From: a virus
Strand: one strand, 5' to 3'
DNA: 64,000 bases
Virus record (IMG/VR): IMGVR_UViG_3300021356_000016
Span: 1-64,000 of that record
The translations under genes were made by a program, and so were the position numbers. The notes under the pieces are model-generated. The model saw only the letters and a list, made by a program, of their open reading frames with translations. It had not been told where the DNA came from and did no database searches. Positions 51,135-59,344 of the stretch are shown piece by piece. Numbering within the stretch: position 1 is the first letter of the stretch; every line of letters starts with the position of its first letter.

Positions 51135-52148
51135 ATGTCCGCTAATCTTGAAGTAAACGCCGAAGGCACCTACAATGCAGCATATGTTGGTGATGCACCC
51201 TGGTGGGAAACAGGCGGCCTTGGCAAACGTTTGCCCGAAGACTGTTCTCCAGCCGAGATGCTCGAAGCAGCCAATCTTGACTGGGAAGTAGAAAAACAGC
51301 CACTTTACATCGAAAAAGATGGTTCTTATAAAGAAGCAAAAGGCAAGCAAGCACTTGTTCGTTCATCTGATGGTAAAGTACTTGACTTTGTTGGTCAAGA
51401 TTGGAATCCACTTCAAAACTCAGAAGCATTCGCATTTTTCAACGAGTTCGTTGAAGTTGGTAATATGACCATGGAATCTGCTGGTTGTATTGACCGCAAT
51501 GGAAAACTCAATGTATGGGCACTTGCGAATATCAATCGTCCTTTTGAGATCTTCAAGGATGACGTAATCCAACCATTCTTTTTGTTCTCTAATCCTCATA
51601 TCTATGGTCGTACTATCGACATTTCAGAAACTGACGTTCGTGTTGTTTGCGATAACACACTTACATGGGCATTGAACAAAATGTCAGCAACTCTGAAAGA
51701 TGCTGATAGTGCAGTGCGTTCTGTTAAAATTGGCCATCGTCGTAAGTTTGACCCAGAAATGGTCAAAGATGCTCTTGCGATTGTGCAAACTCGCAACGAG
51801 ACTTTCCGTGATGCTGCACAGTTTCTTGGCTCTAAAAAGTACAAGAACGAAACACTGATGGAATACCTTGACCGCGTGTTTCCTGCTGCTCGTCAGAAAA
51901 ACCCTGAAGTGCAGGAAAAGAAATACAGCCGCAATGCTAAGATTGCTGCTGATATCGTGAACACTCAACCTGGTTCTCAATATGGCCGAGGTACTTGGTG
52001 GCAGGCGTTTAACGCAGTCACTTACATGACTGACCATGTTATTGGTCATAACGCTAATAATCGTGCTGATTCAGCTTGGTTCGGCTCCAAGAAAACTAAG
52101 AAGCAAGATGCTTTCAAACTTGCTGTCGAATTTGCAGAGGCAGCATAA
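51135..52148 (+). CDS. DUF932 phage/plasmid-like protein
   Basis: This 337-residue protein is a DUF932 member (the phage/plasmid-like TIGR03299 type). It has PWWETGGLGKRLPEDCSPAE near the start, LVRSSDGKVLDFVGQDWNPL, a VWALANINRPFEI strand, DVRVVCDNTLTWALNKM, and the C-terminal GRGTWWQAFNAVTYMTDHVI. These proteins are common in phages and plasmids; the function is not established. GGAGG precedes the ATG. It is the first gene of a strongly promoted early block. Confidence 0.88.
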   Translation: MSANLEVNAEGTYNAAYVGDAPWWETGGLGKRLPEDCSPAEMLEAANLDWEVEKQPLYIEKDGSYKEAKGKQALVRSSDGKVLDFVGQDWNPLQNSEAFAFFNEFVEVGNMTMESAGCIDRNGKLNVWALANINRPFEIFKDDVIQPFFLFSNPHIYGRTIDISETDVRVVCDNTLTWALNKMSATLKDADSAVRSVKIGHRRKFDPEMVKDALAIVQTRNETFRDAAQFLGSKKYKNETLMEYLDRVFPAARQKNPEVQEKKYSRNAKIAADIVNTQPGSQYGRGTWWQAFNAVTYMTDHVIGHNANNRADSAWFGSKKTKKQDAFKLAVEFAEAA

Positions 52149-52158
52149 CTAAATAGTG

Positions 52159-52234
52159 GGACGGTAGCTCAGCGGTAAGAGCAGCGTTCTTATAAGGCGT
52201 TGGTCGGAGGTTCGAATCCTCCCCGTCCTACCAA
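52159..52234 (+). tRNA. tRNA-Ile (anticodon UAU)
   Basis: The cloverleaf is complete: acceptor GGGACGG/CCGTCCT (one G-U pair), D arm GCTC-AGCGGTAA-GAGC, anticodon arm GCGTT-CTTATAA-GGCGT, and T arm GGAGG-TTCGAAT-CCTCC. The anticodon loop gives UAU for AUA codons. The 3' ACCA is encoded. AUA is used fairly often in this AT-rich genome. Confidence 0.95.
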
Positions 52235-52256
52235 TTTTTAACAACTAAGGTGTTAT

Positions 52257-52625
52257 ATGGATCGTTACCAAAAAACCGGAAACTACCTCGTCTGGACAGA
52301 AGGCGAGTATTCTGATTACCGATGGGAAGCTTTCTTTCGTGTTCTAAAAGACTTTGATTTTATAGAACTAGTTGAAGAATGGGCTCGTCATGTTGGTGTT
52401 GAGTTCGATAAAGAACTCGAATTCGACCGCGGTTATGATGATGATTACTTACAATTCGTTATTTACAGTAGAAAAATGTATGATATTCAAGATGGAAAGT
52501 ATAAGAATTCCATAACATTTTTTCCATATCTTCTTCGCGAAGGTTACATTGAAGAAATAAAAACACAAGAATGTCACACCAGTGGTTGGGGTGATTTTGA
52601 ACTAACAGTAAGGACAACTAAATGA
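52257..52625 (+). CDS. early protein, unknown
   Basis: This 122-residue protein is acidic and aromatic-rich (GNYLVWTEGEYSDYRWEAFF, ELEFDRGYDDDYLQFVIY). I recognise no family. It follows the tRNA and overlaps the next small gene by 4 bases. AAGG lies upstream of the ATG. Confidence 0.6.
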   Translation: MDRYQKTGNYLVWTEGEYSDYRWEAFFRVLKDFDFIELVEEWARHVGVEFDKELEFDRGYDDDYLQFVIYSRKMYDIQDGKYKNSITFFPYLLREGYIEEIKTQECHTSGWGDFELTVRTTK

Positions 52626-52807
52626 AATATGAACTAGAAACAACCGAAACCCTTATCGAGCTATTACGAGACTGTTGGAAGAACCACAACGGAGTTTATG
52701 ATTTGACTACTAGCGACAACGACAGAGTATTGGATTTGATTCAACGTCTTGATGACGACATGTATTACTGGAAAGAACAAATAGAAACCCCACTTCAAAA
52801 TCGGTAA
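52622..52807 (+). CDS. small early protein, unknown
   Basis: This 61-residue protein (TLIELLRDCWKNHNGVYDLT) is helical and acidic. Its start overlaps the previous stop (ATGA), implying coupling. No family was recognised. Confidence 0.55.
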   Translation: MKYELETTETLIELLRDCWKNHNGVYDLTTSDNDRVLDLIQRLDDDMYYWKEQIETPLQNR

Positions 52808-52819
52808 TAGGAGTGAATA

Positions 52820-53281
52820 ATGGGTTGCGACATACACGTACATACTGAAGTTAAGATCGATAATACCTGGCACCATTATAACAATCCGCATATTAGTCGG
52901 AACTATCTATTATTTACTCACATGGGTTTAACAACTCGGGTACATAGTGATTTTATTGATCAACCAATCACAAAAACATCTGTTCCAATGCCTTATGATG
53001 CGAGTTTGATTACTCGTTTAGAATGGCAAAAATGGAGCGGTGACGCACATTCGTTAGGAGTCTTTTACCATAAAGAGATTATGGAACTAGAAGATCGATG
53101 GAAAGAAATAAAAGAAAGTGTAGATTGGAAACCAGAAAGATACACATTTATTGAATCACAGTTTGGGTATTTATTCTCCAATGGATGGGGAGATAAGTGG
53201 AGATATCCAGATGTTGAATATACATCGCAACAATACGCAGAAATCCAAGATGTTAGATGGATTTTTTGGTTTGACAACTAA
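52820..53281 (+). CDS. conserved phage protein, MGCDIH family
   Basis: This 153-residue protein begins MGCDIHVHTEVKI, a start found in many phage proteins of unknown function. Conserved His, Asp, Trp and Tyr (CDIHVHTE, SFDIN-like loops, NGWGDKWRYPDVE) suggest an enzyme or metal-binding fold, but no function is established. AGGAG precedes the ATG (about 9 bases). Confidence 0.7.
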   Translation: MGCDIHVHTEVKIDNTWHHYNNPHISRNYLLFTHMGLTTRVHSDFIDQPITKTSVPMPYDASLITRLEWQKWSGDAHSLGVFYHKEIMELEDRWKEIKESVDWKPERYTFIESQFGYLFSNGWGDKWRYPDVEYTSQQYAEIQDVRWIFWFDN

Positions 53282-53293
53282 GAAGGAGATATA

Positions 53294-53503
53294 ATGCCTA
53301 GTCGTAAAAACTTTGAGAGCAATGTGAAAGCTCGTCGTGTAACTGCTGCTGCTCGTCGGCAGTCAGAGATTGGTGGTTTCGACAAAAAAGAAGTCGAAAC
53401 TTATATTAACCGCATCACCGAAAATGGTGAACGTAAGAACTCTAAGATGATTAGATCTCAGGTCTTGGCAGAGGTTGAATCCCTCAAGAAGGTGAAGGTA
53501 TGA
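53294..53503 (+). CDS. small basic early protein, unknown
   Basis: This 69-residue protein (MPSRKNFESNVKARRVTAAA, then EVETYINRITENGERKN) is basic and helical. A textbook AAGGAGATATA site precedes the ATG. Its stop overlaps the lipoprotein start by four bases, so the two are likely co-translated. Confidence 0.65.
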   Translation: MPSRKNFESNVKARRVTAAARRQSEIGGFDKKEVETYINRITENGERKNSKMIRSQVLAEVESLKKVKV

Positions 53504-53961
53504 AGAAACTATTGATTCTTCCATTGGTTGCAATGCTTGTTGGTTGCCAATCAATGGGACAAAGGGAAACAGTCGGCACTCTTGGTGGTGCTGCGCTTGG
53601 TGGCCTTGTCGGTGCACAGTTCGGTGGTGGTTCCGGACGAGCCATCACTACTGCTGTTGGTATTATGGGTGGTGCTTTGATTGGTCGTGGCATTGGTCAA
53701 GAGCTTGACCGTGCTGACCAGGACCGTCACGCAAGAACTTTCCACAATGCACTTGAACACAATCGTTCTGGTTCAATACAACGCTGGCAAAACCCCAACA
53801 ATCGAACACGAGGTTATGTTGTTCCACAGCGAACATACCAAACAAATTCTGGCGGATATTGCCGCGAGTACCAAACAAGTATTAGCGTTGGCAATCAAAC
53901 ACAAAACGGATACGGTACGGCTTGTCGTCAACCAGATGGTTCTTGGAAAATTCAAGGTTAG
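53500..53961 (+). CDS. 17-kDa-antigen-type glycine-zipper lipoprotein
   Basis: This 153-residue protein has a lipoprotein signal (MKKLLILPLVAMLVGC, lipidated Cys16). Residues about 26-66 form a Gly-rich double hydrophobic hairpin (LGGAALGGLVGAQFGGGSG, then GIMGGALIGRGIG), as in the Rickettsia 17-kDa antigen/SlyB glycine-zipper family. The C-terminal domain has two Cys (GGYCREYQTSISVGNQTQNG, GTACRQPDGSWKIQ) matching that family's conserved end. It would sit in the host outer membrane. It is probably of bacterial, alphaproteobacterial-like origin. A role in superinfection exclusion or envelope stabilisation is a guess. Confidence 0.88.
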   Translation: MKKLLILPLVAMLVGCQSMGQRETVGTLGGAALGGLVGAQFGGGSGRAITTAVGIMGGALIGRGIGQELDRADQDRHARTFHNALEHNRSGSIQRWQNPNNRTRGYVVPQRTYQTNSGGYCREYQTSISVGNQTQNGYGTACRQPDGSWKIQG

Positions 53962-53980
53962 ATAAAGGATGCCACATAAC

Positions 53981-54241
53981 ATGAATCGTGAAGAAATGAT
54001 CAAATCTTTAAAAGAAAACATTTGCCGCGTTACTTTCTTGAAATTGAATGGTGATGTCCGAATGATGTATTGTACGCTGCAAGAAAGCTTTCTGCCCAAA
54101 CGTCCTATACAAGAAAAAAACAATACTATAACAAATCGTAAAGAAGTCCCCTTAATAGTATGGGATATTGATGTAAAAGGTTGGCGTTCTTTTCGCGTAG
54201 ATTCTGTCACACATTTTGATAGTAACCCAAATGCGGAGTAA
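53981..54241 (+). CDS. small SH3-like/DUF2693-type protein
   Basis: This protein of 86 residues (start set at ATG 53981; ATG 53969 is possible) has CRVTFLKLNGDVRMMYCTLQ, then VPLIVWDIDVKGWRSFRVDS. This pattern is that of DUF2693/WYL_2-like SH3-type proteins common in T4-like marine phages. The function is unknown. It is followed closely by kdsA. Confidence 0.75.
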   Translation: MNREEMIKSLKENICRVTFLKLNGDVRMMYCTLQESFLPKRPIQEKNNTITNRKEVPLIVWDIDVKGWRSFRVDSVTHFDSNPNAE

Positions 54242-54245
54242 AAGA

Positions 54246-55028
54246 ATGAAAATTATTGCTGGTCCTTGTCTCCATGAATCTTATGACCAATCGTTAGATA
54301 TTGCTGAACATTGTTCTCGTGTCTGTAGTAAGTATGGCTTTGATTATTATTTCAAGGCCTCCTTTGATAAGGCCAATCGTTCATCTTCTTCAAGTGTAAG
54401 AAGCGAAGTAGAGTTTTCTGACTTTCAAGAAGACTTTTATGGATTTCGTAAAGTTGAAAAAATCAAAACACTTACCGACGTACATGATGTATGGCAAGTG
54501 CCCAAAATATTTAATGTTGTAGATGTTATGCAAATACCAGCATTTCTTTGTCGCCAAACGGATTTGATTGAACAGGCTGCTGAATATTCCCGAATCTTGA
54601 ATATCAAAAAAGGACAGTTTCTTGCTCCTTGGGATGTTGCCAACATTGTGAATAAAGTAAAGAATGTAAATCCGGATTGTGAAGTCTGGATTACAGAACG
54701 TGGCACATCTTTTGGTTACAATCGCCTTGTGGTAGACTTTACTGGTATGCAATACATACTAGACCAAGACATTTGCACCCTAGTGTTCGATGCGACTCAT
54801 AGCGCACAACAACCTGGTGGTGAAGGTACAAAGAGTGGTGGCAATCGTGAATATGCGAAATCACTTGCGTATGCTGCAGCTGGCATGGGTGTTCAAAACT
54901 TCTTTATGGAAGTACACCCTGATCCAGACAACGCACCAAGTGATGGACCAAACATGATACGATTAGAAGACTTTGAGAAAGTTGTAAGTAAACTAAGTAA
55001 GTTGATTAGGGCCAAAAATGAAAATTGA
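54246..55028 (+). CDS. kdsA: 3-deoxy-8-phosphooctulonate (KDO-8-P) synthase
   Basis: This 260-residue enzyme joins phosphoenolpyruvate and arabinose 5-phosphate to make KDO-8-P, the precursor of the LPS inner-core sugar Kdo. Matching blocks: AGPCLHES, KASFDKANR (Lys37-Arg45), TDVHDVWQ, VDVMQIPAFLCRQTDLIEQA, NIKKGQFLAPWDVANI, ERGTSFGYNRLVVDF, FDATHSAQQPGGEGTKSGGN and FFMEVHPDPDNAPSDGPN. Cys in 'AGPC' marks the metal-dependent class. ATG 54246 follows GGAG by seven bases. It begins the surface-glycan cassette. Confidence 0.95.
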   Translation: MKIIAGPCLHESYDQSLDIAEHCSRVCSKYGFDYYFKASFDKANRSSSSSVRSEVEFSDFQEDFYGFRKVEKIKTLTDVHDVWQVPKIFNVVDVMQIPAFLCRQTDLIEQAAEYSRILNIKKGQFLAPWDVANIVNKVKNVNPDCEVWITERGTSFGYNRLVVDFTGMQYILDQDICTLVFDATHSAQQPGGEGTKSGGNREYAKSLAYAAAGMGVQNFFMEVHPDPDNAPSDGPNMIRLEDFEKVVSKLSKLIRAKNEN

Positions 55029-55230
55029 TATAGAAGACTTTTATGAATATTTAAGCTCACAAGTTAACGACAACAAAATTTCTGCTTTGATGCGTGAACA
55101 CATATGCCTATACGTGTGTAGAAAAACTCTTAATGAAATCAAAAAAACAACCAGACATGAAGCAAGAATAACGCATGACAATGTTAAATATATAAGATCG
55201 TTGATTGAAGAAGCCGAAGACTTTATATAG
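55018..55230 (+). CDS. small protein, unknown
   Basis: This 70-residue protein (KIDIEDFYEYLSSQVNDNKI, then ICLYVCRKTLNEIKK) is mostly helical. It overlaps the kdsA end by 11 bases, so it is coupled to it. No family was recognised. Confidence 0.55.
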   Translation: MKIDIEDFYEYLSSQVNDNKISALMREHICLYVCRKTLNEIKKTTRHEARITHDNVKYIRSLIEEAEDFI

Positions 55231-55238
55231 GAGAAATT

Positions 55239-56210
55239 ATGGAGTTTAAGATTACAAGTGAAGATACGATCACTGCTGATGGTACCGCCGTAAATGCAAA
55301 AGGTGGTACCGAACAAATGAAAGAAAGGCTCATGCAAGAGCTTCCTGATGACTTTAAAGAAAAATTTAATATCATCTGTTCCCGTGTACGTGATGTTTCG
55401 GATACAAAACAAAACATTCTATGGTTGCATGATACGTGGAATGACCCAGAATCTATGCACTTAAAAGATCCGAGCAGTCGTGAAAGATTTTCTAAGCTAG
55501 TTTTCGTATCAAACTATCAGTGGCAAACTTACCATCAGTTTCATGGTATTCCTTATTCCGAATCAATTGTTCTTCGCAATGCAATTGATCCCATTGAAAA
55601 ACACAAAAAACCAAACGACGGCCAGATTCGTCTTATCTACCACACGACACCACATCGTGGTTTAGAAATTCTTGTTCCCGTTTTTGAAGCATTATATGAA
55701 AAACACGGAGACAAGATTGTTCTTGATGTTTACAGTAGCTTTGATATATATGGTTGGCCGCAACGCAATCAACCATATGAAGGTTTATTTGAAAAATGTA
55801 AAAATCATCCCGGCATAAACTATCATGGCACAGTTTCAAATGATGAAATAAGAGAAGCATTAAAGAAAGCTCATATTTTTGCGTTTCCTTCTATCTGGTT
55901 AGAAACATCGTGTATTGCTGCGATTGAAGCAATGAGTGCTGGGTGTTCTATTGTTTGTCCTAACTATGGTGCATTGCCAGAGACAACAGGAAATCTTGTA
56001 ACGATGTATCCTTGGAATGAGGATTTAAATGTACATGCGAATTACTTTGCTGTTGTTTTGAATTCTGTAATCGAAAACTACTGGCATCCAATAATACAAA
56101 ATAAGTTAATGTTTACAAAGAGCTATACAGATAACTTATATAACTGGAACACTCGTAAAGAAGAGTGGATGGTTTTACTGCAAAGTTTGGTGGATCAAAA
56201 TGTTTCCTAA
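55239..56210 (+). CDS. GT4-type glycosyltransferase
   Basis: This 323-residue protein has a GT-B layout. Near the N-terminus KGGTEQMKERLMQELP resembles the donor loop. Then come a NILWLHDTWNDPES strand and KLVFVSNYQWQTYHQFHGIP, and in the C-terminal domain HTTPHRGLEILVPVFEALYE and the E-x7-E motif Glu222/Glu230 (WLETSCIAAIEAMSAGCSIV). The acceptor and donor are unknown. AGGAG precedes the ATG. It lies between kdsA and the sulfotransferase gene. Confidence 0.9.
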   Translation: MEFKITSEDTITADGTAVNAKGGTEQMKERLMQELPDDFKEKFNIICSRVRDVSDTKQNILWLHDTWNDPESMHLKDPSSRERFSKLVFVSNYQWQTYHQFHGIPYSESIVLRNAIDPIEKHKKPNDGQIRLIYHTTPHRGLEILVPVFEALYEKHGDKIVLDVYSSFDIYGWPQRNQPYEGLFEKCKNHPGINYHGTVSNDEIREALKKAHIFAFPSIWLETSCIAAIEAMSAGCSIVCPNYGALPETTGNLVTMYPWNEDLNVHANYFAVVLNSVIENYWHPIIQNKLMFTKSYTDNLYNWNTRKEEWMVLLQSLVDQNVS

Positions 56211-56835
56211 TAACATTTTAAGAGGCATTATTGAATACCCAAATTTAGAACTAAACTATTGGTCCATACAAAAAAACTCAACCACCTCACTTAAACATAG
56301 TTTTCAGATATTGAATGGAACTATAAATCATTTACATAAAAATGATGAAAGTTATAGAGAAAAAGATTACGATGTTATACATCGACACAATAACTACATT
56401 TCTGTAAATCAGGCCAAAAACAACAACTATCGTAATATCATTTTTTCTAGAAATCCATATGATAGAGCGTTGAGCATGTATAAGTATCTGAAAAACAATC
56501 CAAAAATGGATAAGCACATATATGGGGTGCTAAGAAAAAAATGCAAAACCTTTTTTGAGTTTCTTACTGAAGTTCATGTGGGCAAACTCAATTCGAACTC
56601 AGGGTGTCTGATGTTTTGTTCACAATCAAACTATCTTGAAAAGGATGTTGAGTATACAAGGGTTAAACTAGAAGAACTTGAAACATTGCCGAGTGTATTG
56701 GGTATTAGTGACTTTCCTTTCTTTTATCTAAACAAAACTACCAAAGATGAAAAGGTACTAGATGATAAAGAAATCGCACTTATAAACACCATCTATGAAA
56801 AAGACTTTTTAACATTTGGATATGAAATGAAATGA
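56200..56835 (+). CDS. sulfotransferase-family protein
   Basis: This 211-residue protein has the two PAPS-binding motifs of sulfotransferases: the 5' loop IQKNSTTSLK (residues 23-32) and the 3' motif IIFSRNPYDRALSMY with Arg84 and Ser92. This suits a sulfotransferase_2-type enzyme acting on glycans. It overlaps the genes on both sides. It could add sulfate to the host or phage-made surface polysaccharide; the substrate is unknown. Confidence 0.85.
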   Translation: MFPNNILRGIIEYPNLELNYWSIQKNSTTSLKHSFQILNGTINHLHKNDESYREKDYDVIHRHNNYISVNQAKNNNYRNIIFSRNPYDRALSMYKYLKNNPKMDKHIYGVLRKKCKTFFEFLTEVHVGKLNSNSGCLMFCSQSNYLEKDVEYTRVKLEELETLPSVLGISDFPFFYLNKTTKDEKVLDDKEIALINTIYEKDFLTFGYEMK

Positions 56836-57239
56836 AAAAAATATACGATAGCAACAACGAACTGTGTCACATGATCTTCAAGGTCGAAAAAGAAGAGAAA
56901 AACTCTAGAACAGACATTGCACCACCTGACCAGTTTATTCAAGTATCACATTTAAACTTCGAAAAGGGCAAAACCTTTAGACCGCATAAACACATATGGA
57001 AACCTTCTCCTAGGGAAGAAGTTATCGCACAAGAATCTTGGTGTGTTGTTAAAGGTGCTGTAAAGGCATTTTTATATGATGCACAAGGAAACTTGCTTCA
57101 TACTGAAATCCTGACTGCCGGCGAAATATCACTAACATTTCAAGGTGGACATACATATGAAATTTTAGAAGATGCTGAAGTCTATGAGTATAAAACCGGT
57201 CCGTATGAAGGCCAATCCTTAGACAAGGAGTTCATTTGA
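56832..57239 (+). CDS. cupin-fold protein, WbuC-like
   Basis: This 135-residue protein has a cupin core: KGKTFRPHKHIWKPSPREEV with His residues for metal, ESWCVVKGAVKAFLYDAQG, and GGHTYEILEDAEVYEYKTGP. Such cupins occur in sugar-nucleotide and O-antigen clusters (WbuC-like). The reaction is not known. The start overlaps the previous stop (ATGA), and the stop overlaps the next start. Confidence 0.78.
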   Translation: MKKIYDSNNELCHMIFKVEKEEKNSRTDIAPPDQFIQVSHLNFEKGKTFRPHKHIWKPSPREEVIAQESWCVVKGAVKAFLYDAQGNLLHTEILTAGEISLTFQGGHTYEILEDAEVYEYKTGPYEGQSLDKEFI

Positions 57240-57778
57240 TGAAAATACACATTGGCTGCGGTAGTCGAGATTTTGGCAAAGATTGGGTGCATATTGACGG
57301 CGGCGATTTTGAGCATGTTCAATATAACGACATAACAGATCTAAGCCAGTTTGAACCTAACTCTGTAGATTTGATTTATGCTTCCCATGTATTGGAATAT
57401 TTTGATAGAAAAGAAGTCATGTATGTTTTAGATAACTGGTATAGCGTTTTGAAAGTGGGCGGTATTCTTAGATTAGCAGTTCCTGATTTTGAAGCAATGG
57501 CAAAACTATATGTTGCTGGTTCACATTCACTTACTGCGTTTTTAGGACCGTTGTATGGTAAAATGGAAATGAACGATCAAACGATCTACCATAAAACAAC
57601 ATACGATTTTCAATCTATTAAAAACATACTTTTTGGTAGAAAGTTTACAACCGTACGATATTGGAACTGGAGGGAAACAGAGCATTCTCATATAGATGAC
57701 TGTTCGCAGGCCTATTTACCTCACATGGAAAAAAGTAAAGGTGTACTTATAAGTTTAAATGTGGAGGCCATAAAATGA
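57239..57778 (+). CDS. SAM-dependent methyltransferase
   Basis: This 179-residue protein has class I methyltransferase motifs: KIHIGCGSRDFGKDWVHIDG (motif I), then SVDLIYASHVLEYFDRKEVM and LDNWYSVLKVGGILRLAVPD (motifs II/III). It lies in the glycan cassette and probably methylates a sugar. ATG 57239 overlaps the previous TGA; an upstream TTG is less likely. Confidence 0.85.
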   Translation: MKIHIGCGSRDFGKDWVHIDGGDFEHVQYNDITDLSQFEPNSVDLIYASHVLEYFDRKEVMYVLDNWYSVLKVGGILRLAVPDFEAMAKLYVAGSHSLTAFLGPLYGKMEMNDQTIYHKTTYDFQSIKNILFGRKFTTVRYWNWRETEHSHIDDCSQAYLPHMEKSKGVLISLNVEAIK

Positions 57779-58383
57779 ACTCATTTAATGTAGTACGTGA
57801 TTTTGAAAAACGAGTAGCTGATTTCTTTGGTGCACCCTATGCTGTTGCGACTGATTGTTGTACTCATGCTGTTGAGTTATGTTTAAGATATAGAAATCAG
57901 CAAACTATCTGCAGTCCAAAACACACATACGTTTCTATACCAATGCTTGCGCGTAAGCTCGACATTAAACTAGAATGGCATGACTTTGAATGGACTGGAA
58001 TGTATAAAGTTAATGATTCCTTAACTCCAAGCATCTTTGATGCCGCCACACTTTGGAAAAAAGATTCATACATACCTTATTCCTATATGTGTTTGAGTTT
58101 CCAATTTCAAAAACATTTGTCTTTAGGAAAAGGCGGCATGATTCTACTTCAGGACAAAGATGAAGCGAATGGGCTGAGGCGCATGGCTTACGATGGACGT
58201 GCTCCCGATGTTCCTTGGAGAGAGCAAAATATACTTGAAATGGGATATCATTATTACATGACACCAGAAACAGCACAACTAGGATTAGATAAGTTGCCAG
58301 ATGCTATAAAACGCGAACCGAAAATATGGTCTTGGAAAGACTATCCTGATCTAACAACAATGGGTGTATTTAAATATGGGTAA
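57775..58383 (+). CDS. DegT/DnrJ-type aminotransferase, short form
   Basis: This 202-residue protein carries the N-terminal two thirds of a DegT/EryC1 fold: ADFFGAPYAVATDCCTHAVE, then SPKHTYVSIPMLARKLDIKL, IFDAATLW with the PLP-ring Asp89, and SFQFQKHLSLGKGGMILLQD with the PLP Lys113. Family members are usually 350-400 residues. The C-terminal domain is missing, and the gmd gene begins right at its end, so no lost frame is visible. It may make an amino sugar or be a shortened, changed enzyme. GGAGG precedes the ATG. Confidence 0.78.
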   Translation: MNSFNVVRDFEKRVADFFGAPYAVATDCCTHAVELCLRYRNQQTICSPKHTYVSIPMLARKLDIKLEWHDFEWTGMYKVNDSLTPSIFDAATLWKKDSYIPYSYMCLSFQFQKHLSLGKGGMILLQDKDEANGLRRMAYDGRAPDVPWREQNILEMGYHYYMTPETAQLGLDKLPDAIKREPKIWSWKDYPDLTTMGVFKYG

Positions 58384-59344
58384 AAAAATTGCATTGATAA
58401 CTGGTATAAGTGGTCAAGATGGAAGCTATCTATCGGAACATTTACTGGAAGAAGGCTTTGAAGTTCACGGAATAATCCGAAGACATTCTACTGCTGAAAA
58501 TCAAAGTGACAGATTGAACCACATCTTAGATAACTGCCATTTGCATTATGGTGATATGTTAGATGAGATGAGTATTCTTCGTGTTCTCAAAAAAGTAAAG
58601 CCGACACATATTTTTAACCTTGCTGCAATGTCACATGTGCGCATTAGTTGGGATATGCCAGCGTTTACAATTAAGACAAATGCAGAAGGTGTTCTTAACT
58701 TGTTAGAATGTTATAGACTAGAAGCACCTGAAGCTAAGTTCTATCAAGCATCTTCATCTGAAATGTTTGGAAATTCAGTAGACGCTGACGGATATCAGAG
58801 ATTAACCACACCCATGACGCCAACTAGTCCTTATGGATGTGCTAAGGTTATGGCGTTCAATCTGGTCAATCACTATAGAAATGCATACAATTTACATGCA
58901 TGTAACGGCATTTTGTTTAATCACGAATCTCCTAGACGTGGATCCAATTTTGTAACCAACAAGGTTTGTAAAACCGTTGCTCAAATTAAAAAGGGAGAGG
59001 TAGATGTACTTGAGTTAGGAAACATGGATTCCTACAGAGATTGGGGCCATTCTTACGATTATGTAAGAGCAATGAAACTTATCATAGACCACGAAGAACC
59101 TGATAACTGGATTGTTGCTACTGGTGAAACACGTAGTGTCAGAGATATGTGCGAGATTGTATTTTCGTACGTAGGGTTAGACTATAAAGACTATGTAGTT
59201 CAAAATGAAAAATACATGAGACCAGAAGAGTTGGAATATTTGAAAGGTGATAGTTACTTAACTAGAAAAGAGCTTGGCTGGAAACCAAGCTACTCTTTTG
59301 AAGAAATGATGCACGAAATGGTTGATTATTGGATGGGACGTTAA
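58376..59344 (+). CDS. gmd: GDP-mannose 4,6-dehydratase
   Basis: This 322-residue enzyme converts GDP-mannose to GDP-4-keto-6-deoxymannose, the route to GDP-fucose and related sugars. It has the NAD(P) motif TGISGQDGSYL (9-19), RRHSTAENQSDRLNHI, NLAAMSHVRISW, the active-site Ser128-Glu129 in QASSSEMFG, Tyr153-Lys157 in SPYGCAK, and FNHESPRRGSNFVTNKV. ATG 58376 is used; the longer reading starts with GTG inside the previous gene. Its tail overlaps the convergent GT11-like gene by four bases. No GDP-fucose synthase is seen in the window. Confidence 0.95.
   Translation: MGKKIALITGISGQDGSYLSEHLLEEGFEVHGIIRRHSTAENQSDRLNHILDNCHLHYGDMLDEMSILRVLKKVKPTHIFNLAAMSHVRISWDMPAFTIKTNAEGVLNLLECYRLEAPEAKFYQASSSEMFGNSVDADGYQRLTTPMTPTSPYGCAKVMAFNLVNHYRNAYNLHACNGILFNHESPRRGSNFVTNKVCKTVAQIKKGEVDVLELGNMDSYRDWGHSYDYVRAMKLIIDHEEPDNWIVATGETRSVRDMCEIVFSYVGLDYKDYVVQNEKYMRPEELEYLKGDSYLTRKELGWKPSYSFEEMMHEMVDYWMGR

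Noticed and set aside
57775-59344. Frameshift splitting a full-length DegT gene
   Set aside because: No remaining DegT C-terminal sequence is visible in other frames; gmd follows at once.
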